Positions 58,801-64,000 of a stretch of DNA of 64,000 nucleotides are shown piece after piece. Every line of letters starts with the position of its first letter. Within the stretch, counting starts at the first letter, position 1. A program made the position numbers and the translations under genes. The notes under the pieces are model-generated. The model ran no database searches. It saw only the letters and a program-made list of their open reading frames with translations, and was not told the DNA's origin. The stretch is from Voacanga thouarsii. Taxonomy: Eukaryota > Streptophyta > Magnoliopsida > Gentianales > Apocynaceae. The stretch lies in contig JANUWF010001942.1 of assembly GCA_026120185.1 (NCBI GenBank), positions 1,488,001-1,552,000 of the forward strand, in the 5' to 3' direction.

Positions 58801-59424
58801 AAGCTGAGGTAGCTGAGCTGCTTCAATAAGACAATAAGGGTCTTTATCTATGGTGGGCTAGTGAAAAACAGAACATTAATGTGGCTAAATCTATTACTAT
58901 GATAACTTAAGTTTCTGAACACATTGTCTTACTCTTATTGAGCCCATGTACCATAAGAATGCTCAAGTGTGTGCATTTTACTCTTGCGAAGTGATTCTCA
59001 AAATGTTTGGCAATAACCTTTACCTTAAGGGGTTGCTCCAAAAAATCCTTTACTTTAGGGGGGCTTAGGTTGAAATGGGTTTACGCCTGGTTATAGTTGC
59101 AGCTTCTCCAACTAAATTAGTTGTCAAATTGTGTTTTAGTCTTTGCCGGGAACTAAGCAGGCCTTTTTGGGTGCACTTCCATAGAGTTCAATATGATTGA
59201 TATCCTCTTTTTTTTAGTTTGTTCTAGAAGCCAACGCAAGAAAAGAGAGATTTTTGGTTTAAATGATTTTCAACCACAACTATGGTTTTGTAACCAAGTA
59301 ATTTTTTGCAGCCTATTCTTCCCCAAAGCTTGGCAGAGTATCAGAGGCTTAGATGCCGTGTAGCATATGATGCTCTTCATTTCCGCTCAGAAATTCTTGC
59401 GCTTGGGCATCTCATGGTGGAAAG
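55839..59424 (+). CDS. O-fucosyltransferase family protein (GDP-fucose O-FucT domain), 5' part, six exons
   Basis: Exons 55839-56009, 56111-56195, 57530-57600, 57691-57779, 57862-58105 and 59312-59424 join in phase with GT-AG introns and give 257 uninterrupted codons plus 2 nt. Residues 7-27 (WAALAGLVLSFVSLLVHLFLA) form a signal anchor, fitting a type II Golgi membrane protein. Family hallmarks are 'NNGFIYAKIFGGFEMIRTS', 'ICDLVAISRLLNATLVIPEI', 'ANDVIIVTDLPPDFKEARKR' and 'GLIITGGGCLQ', then 'AEYQRLRCRVAYDALHFRSE'. The family uses GDP-fucose or a related sugar donor to modify proteins or wall glycans; the acceptor of this member is unknown. Plant members have about 450-550 residues, so roughly half is missing past intron 6. 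I found no further exon up to 64000. Confidence 0.9.
56196..57529 (+). other. Intron 2 of the O-fucosyltransferase gene
   Basis: 1334 bp, GT-AG, T-rich. Contains a C-rich tract followed by A14 at 56693-56736, possibly an old retroposed tail. An open frame that runs from 57160 into exon 3 is an intron read-through, not a gene. Confidence 0.8.
58106..59311 (+). other. Intron 5 of the O-fucosyltransferase gene
   Basis: 1206 bp, GT-AG. I see no recognisable element in it. Confidence 0.8.
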
Positions 59425-60480
59425 GTGAAAAAAGCTGATTGCTATTTTCATGTGCTTCATTGGTTTTTTTTTAAAAAATGATTTTCTGTTGCAATTAAAT
59501 AAGAGTTAGCGCATATTAGATATGTTGTCATATTTTGAGCCATTATTATGTGTAATAGAAAGAATTCATTAATATGAATTCAGGAGCCTTTATTTGTATT
59601 TGTTTAGCTTCTATAACATACTGATTGGAATATTCCTATAAGAGAATCTGATTAATAAGCATTAAAGGTGCATCTTCAGGCATTGTACAATTGGTATTTT
59701 GCCAACATTAGTGTGGAGATATGATCGAAATGTTGGCAAAGATTTGGAAAGAAACTGAGCTGCATAAGTGACGAACTATTAGGAAGTTTGAAAAGCCCTT
59801 GTATTCTGGGCATACACATAATCATGCATAAAAGATGCTTGTAGTTCTATGTTGTCATCGAAAAGATACTTCGTCTGTTATAATAAAATATGTTTGAAGT
59901 GCAGTGGTGTTTGTACTTCCACAGATTGACCAATAAAGAGACTCAAATATGTTGCAGCATTATCAGCAAAGTGCATGCAGTTAGTTGTCTTTTGGGGAAG
60001 ATACATTGCACTTGAATTATGTTGAGGAGATACTGTTCCTTGAACCATTGATTTCGAATGAATTTTATCCAGTATCTCATCAGAAGTAGGACACTTTTAG
60101 TGAAGAAGCCTTGTCTGCCTACATAGAAAATTCCTGTGGCTAGGCATTGTTAAATTTTGAAGGAATGTTTTCTTGCTGATCTACACAGCGGGGGAAAAGT
60201 ATACATGGTAGTAGTGGTTTACCCTGCATTATAAAGCTGCAGGATTAGGGTTCAATAAGTTCTAAAACCAAATTATTTGTGCACTTAGACAATGATGAAT
60301 GAACTTTGAGCAACAAAACACAATTTCACCCCCCCCTCTCTGAATAGAAGAGATTCCATAGAATGGTGACTATGCAATCGTTAGGAGAATTTTCCTAGGA
60401 TAACTTTTCGGTAGATACATTTGAGTAATTAACCGTTTCAAAGCTGTTGAACTTGCCTGTTCTATAAAGATCATTAGTTA

Positions 60481-60734
60481 CTATTCCCTTTGTTCCAAAT
60501 TGAGTGTCTACATTTCTTTTCCAAAATGAATGTTCAATTTTGTAAGGGTAATATACTTTTAAACTAAAGTTCTACCACTAATCTCAACTAAAAATAGAGA
60601 AATATAGATATGGAGCCATTGGCATGCAGGGTTCCATAACATTTGATTAAGGGTAAGGTAGCAAGTAGTCAAACACTCTCCTAAATTTCTGTGTTAAGTT
60701 AAATGTGGTCATTCTGTTGGAGATGGAGAGGGAG
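60481..60734. mobile_element. Stowaway-like MITE 1
   Basis: Left end 'ctattccctttgttccaaat' preceded by TA; right end on the minus strand 'ctccctctccatctccaac'. Both are decayed forms of the CTCCCTCCGTTCC terminus of Stowaway/Tc1-mariner MITEs. 254 bp long; the right TA is lost. Confidence 0.65.
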
Positions 60735-60789
60735 CGTTCAAACAGCTTCGGATGGATTGTTTAGTTATATTTAGATGGAAGATTAGTCC

Positions 60790-61430
60790 GTGTTACTGTG
60801 GCGCACGTAGGCGCTAAGGCAAGGCGAGAAGAGGCTGAAGTTCCTCAAAGGTCTCTAGGCGAGGCTATTTTAACAAGGTGTAGCACTTGAGTTGCCTTGG
60901 CACACTGCCTAATGTGCTTCAGGCGAATGCTTGATTAAAATTGACTCTTTAGATACTTTTTATAACAACTATTTGTCATTGATTGATTTAAATTGACTCT
61001 TTAAATATCTTTTTTAACAGTTGTTTGTCATTAACTAATTAAAATTGATTCTTTAGATACGTGTTTTAATAGCTGTCTGTCATTGTATATATCATGTGTC
61101 ACAGCTGGCTGTATATTTTTACTATATTGGGCCTTTCTTAAAGGAAGAAATAAGGGTAAAATAGTAAACAAATGGGTAGACAGCTGAGATAAAACAAAAC
61201 ATTGGCTACAAGCTTAGAAATTAAAAAGCTTTGATATATAATTAAAAGATCTTTATTAAGCATTTAATTTACTGATTATATATGCAGTTTATTTTCTAGA
61301 TATATATAAATTTTATATTTTTAAAAGGCGCCTTGCATTACTAAGGCGAGTGTTTTTTTAGCACCTAGCGCCTCAGGCGATGCTAGGGTGAAGCGCATTG
61401 AAGGCACCTTATGCCTTAAATAACGTTGAG
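60790..61430. mobile_element. GC-rich-ended repeat, candidate non-autonomous DNA transposon
   Basis: AT-rich DNA is bounded by two blocks packed with 'aggcg/gcgcc' words: 'gtaggcgctaaggcaaggcg' (60809) on the left and 'aaaaggcgccttgc...gcacctagcgcctcaggcg' (61321-61380) on the right, which reads as a rough inverted partner. No target duplication was found and no coding frame is present. Confidence 0.5.
60935..61091 (+). repeat. Three tandem units of about 52 bp
   Basis: Units starting 'ttaaaattgactctttagat' at about 60935, 60988 and 61040, each ending in 'tgtcatt'. Inside the GC-rich-ended repeat. Confidence 0.8.
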
Positions 61431-62382
61431 AGTAGTAGTTAACATTTAACCTTTGAAACACAGTATAGCTGTTGTGTAAAATTTGACAGGAGTGAGTATC
61501 CATAGCTTTGATCCTAGACAGAAAATGCTCCTAAATGTAATAATACTGTATGGAGAGTTTCTATCTTAAATTTACTGAAGAGAGTTTGAAGAAATATCTT
61601 TGTCAAAGTTCATGACTGAATTGCTGTGCACTTGGACTCATGTACATGAATTGGCCCTAGGTGCTTCATTAAGGAAATTCCTTCAACGAACTTTGATCAT
61701 ATAAACCTAGATTTCCTTCTTGCATTTGTCTTTCTCAGGAAAAAAGGGCTTCTAGTTACTTACCACTGGTAAAATTTTGGTTAGTTCTGATTTTATTATT
61801 GCTCCTTTTGGCAGTATAATCTTTAATCTGATTTGAGATTAATCCCTTAAAGTGATGAATTATCCAACTTTCTTCAGTTATGATCATAGGAGAGCGTCTG
61901 CTTGAGAAGAATGGGATAGAAACAGAGTGAAAGGGAGAGAAGACCATGGCAGTGACTAAGGATGCTAACGCAATAAACTTGCATTTAACTCTGCCTATAT
62001 AAAGATGATAAATTTTGATAGTATAGACTGAAAGTCACATTCCAATTCCTAAAAAGTTGAGAGAGTCAGATTAATTGGAGTCCCATGAATGTATAACTTC
62101 CTAGGTAACAATTCCCTGAATGAAAGTGTCTCAATTTTAAATTGGATAATCTAACTATTTCAATAAAGTAATCATAAATAACACCACTAAATATAAACAA
62201 ACTAGTAAGTAGGATTTCTCTGTGGTTATTTTCTTCTTGCTGCATCACTTAATGGGCTTTGGTGAACAAATTTAATGTCTCTGTGTGCTCTTAGGGGGTA
62301 TATTTGAATGTAGTAGTCTTGTCTTTAGAAGACTTCCATGAAACTGCATAATTTCTTTCTTTTATCGTGTTGATAAATGGTA

Positions 62383-62633
62383 CTTTCTCTGTCTGGATTT
62401 GAATATTCCATTTTGACTTGGCATAAAGATTTAGAAGAGTATTTGATTATGGGTAATCTCCACATTATCTTTATTAATTAAAGAGGTTAGTGGTGGGATT
62501 CATGAGTTATTAGAGCTTGTATACATAAGAGGTTTATTGTGAAAGTTTAGAGGGAATTATTTTAGAGATGTAGACATTCATTTTCAGACATTCTAAAATA
62601 GAAATTTGGACATTCAATTTTGAATGGAAGGAG
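62383..62633. mobile_element. Stowaway-like MITE 2
   Basis: 251 bp flanked by TA (62381-62382 and 62634-62635). Left 'ctttctctgtctggatttg', right on the minus strand 'ctccttccattcaaaattg'. Interior phrases 'ccattttgacttgg' are common in this MITE group. Confidence 0.7.
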
Positions 62634-63097
62634 TACAATTTAATTACTTTACAAAAGCTGCATATGGGGGGCTTGTAAAACATGCTACAAAATGTATAAA
62701 GAGCTCGTGTACAGAGAAAAATTGAAATAGACACCATAAAGTCTAATACCAATGAAAATCAAATGGAAAAATCATAATCTTGATCGTATATGTAATTTTC
62801 CTTAGGTTATTTGCCTTATCTTGTTCGAAAGTTCTGTTGTTTCTTTGGACAAACATGCAAGGTTCAAGTGATAATACTGCTAAAGTCCATGCCTTCTTAT
62901 CTGGTATTCTCCCAGCAATGTACAAATCCCTTTACCTTAAATTATATATTGCTGCCAACAGCAGCAATATTACCCTCCTCTAACATTTCAAGATCAATTG
63001 TTATATCTTTTGCATAAATAACACCAACTCTTGCATTCCCTCCTTTGAGGTCCTTTGCTCTAAGGTTTGTACTCTACGCTGCCAGCCGTGACCCCGT

Positions 63098-63108
63098 GGT
63101 TCGAATTC
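63098..63108 (+). promoter_or_regulatory. Box-B-like pol III motif, possible SINE remnant
   Basis: 'ggttcgaattc' matches the tRNA T-arm/box B core, but no box A, acceptor stem or tail was found nearby. Confidence 0.25.
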
Positions 63109-63539
63109 AAACCTTTTAAGGCACCTTGGTTATGCCAGTTCATTCAACAGGAAATGTTAAAGCTTCCTTGCAACTGAGCTGTTTTAGACTCGCTTGACTG
63201 TTCAAATCCATTCCTTCCTGTGTGCTTCCTTCTGTCATATTTTTGTTGTGTCTACTTTGCATTTCATCAATACTTGGAATAATTTTGTTAAGTAATGTCT
63301 TAAATTTTGTAATCACTTTGTCATTGCTAGGTTTCTTAATAATATATACACCAGAGATTGAGGTATAGTGAGTTTGGATGGCCAATATGTAGGAAGACAT
63401 TGACAGATCTGTTTGCTTTGATTTTTCCTTAAATTGACTTCTAAGAAACTTTTACACTATTTTTGGTTAGAGTGAAACTGTGAAAAGAGGAAGTATTTGG
63501 AGAGGGAAAGTAAATTTGGAGGTAAATGGCAAAAATCCC

Positions 63540-63890
63540 GTGTTTGGTTGGAGGTAGATCTGGGGTGAAAGGAGATTTGGGGGGGGGGGGGCAGGGGAGG
63601 AGCTACTCCGTCCTCCACATCAACAAGTCTTGCCTCCAATTTTGGAGGGTTTGGGATGTGAATGAAAGTAAAAGACAAATGCGTCCTTTTTGTCCCACAT
63701 TTCAGCGGTTGAAGTAGTAAATGTAATGGATATAATAATAAATTTAATACAATGAGGAATCTTTTATTTACTTCCCTTCCACCCACCTAAACAAAATGGA
63801 TGGAAATAAATGTGATATGCAATTTACTTCTCCTAATGGAACTAAAGGTGCCACTTCCGTTCCCCTTCCCCTTTTGTGAACCAAACTAAG
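63540..63890. mobile_element. Possible MITE with TTTGGTT/AACCAAA ends
   Basis: 'gtgtttggttgg' near 63539 and 'gaaccaaactaagtg' near 63878 are rough inverted partners about 350 bp apart. A G13 run (63579-63591) lies between. Target duplication not seen. Confidence 0.35.
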
Positions 63891-64000
63891 TGTTCCATGA
63901 CAAAATTCAAGATCATGGCAACAGATTCTTTTGGTGGTTTGAATTGTGTGAATCTTGGTAATAGATTTCACCTGCCTAAGAATTGCTTATTCTATTTTAA

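Larger units (their letters stand above)
59425..64000 (+). other. Intron 6 of the O-fucosyltransferase gene (open to the right)
   Basis: Donor AAG|GTGAAA. More than 4.5 kb with no downstream exon in the window. It contains two Stowaway-like MITEs, a GC-rich repeat with an internal triplication, a box-B-like site and possibly one more MITE. That the gene truly continues is inference from the intact upstream exons. Confidence 0.65.

Noticed and set aside
63098..63108. tRNA gene
   Set aside because: Only the T-arm-like core is present; no acceptor, D or anticodon arms could be folded around it.

Overview
The window is plant nuclear DNA. It holds several plant-type LTR retrotransposon lineages (Ty1/copia with initiator-Met-tRNA primer sites, Ty3/gypsy of the Tat and Tekay-like types), small TA-flanked MITEs, and one intron-rich gene of the plant O-fucosyltransferase family. 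Introns and non-coding DNA are AT-rich and TE coding capacity is heavily decayed, which suggests a medium or large, probably eudicot genome; the species cannot be told from the sequence.

Positions 1 to about 53.3 kb form one nest of LTR retrotransposons, which I could mostly unpick from target-site duplications (TSDs) and from related uninterrupted copies in the same window. Level 0 is the 3' end and 3' LTR of a Tat/Athila-type Ty3/gypsy element (1-1695, LTR from 1696, resuming at 3832-4784 and about 53134-53274). An LTR related to copia family A sits in it at about 2150-3831. Level 1 is copia element C (4785-53128, TSD ATATT). Inside C are a 4.1-kb Tekay-like solo LTR (4977-9110, TSD ACTAC), copia element B1 (SIRE/Maximus-like, from 9295, 3' end lost), and a solo B LTR (48458-49767, TSD GAAAC). 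Inside B1's 5' LTR lies minus-strand copia element A1 (9973-40068, TSD GAAAT). Inside A1 are Tat-lineage Ty3/gypsy element G (13737-24694, TSD CCATC) and a second family-A copia, A2 (25356-35159, plus strand, TSD AGGCC). Nesting is therefore five deep: Tat > C > B1 > A1 > G or A2. All pol genes carry stops and frameshifts, so none looks autonomous now.

The most notable item is in element G. Between its integrase and 3' LTR it carries, in antisense, a spliced cargo gene for a plant mobile domain (PMD) protein with an acidic/proline-rich middle and a coiled-coil tail (14778-17757). G also has the second, archaeal-type RNase H that marks the Tat lineage. The cargo gene has its own start codon, a TATA-like box and introns, but is now broken by in-frame stops and a frameshift.

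Right of the nest, about 54255-55160 holds decayed Tekay-like LTR sequence. The only apparently functional host gene starts at 55839: a GDP-fucose O-fucosyltransferase-like type II membrane protein whose first six coding exons (257 codons) are intact. The rest of the gene lies past the right edge; its sixth intron (59425 to the end) is over 4.5 kb long and holds two Stowaway-like MITEs, a GC-rich repeat and other small repeats.
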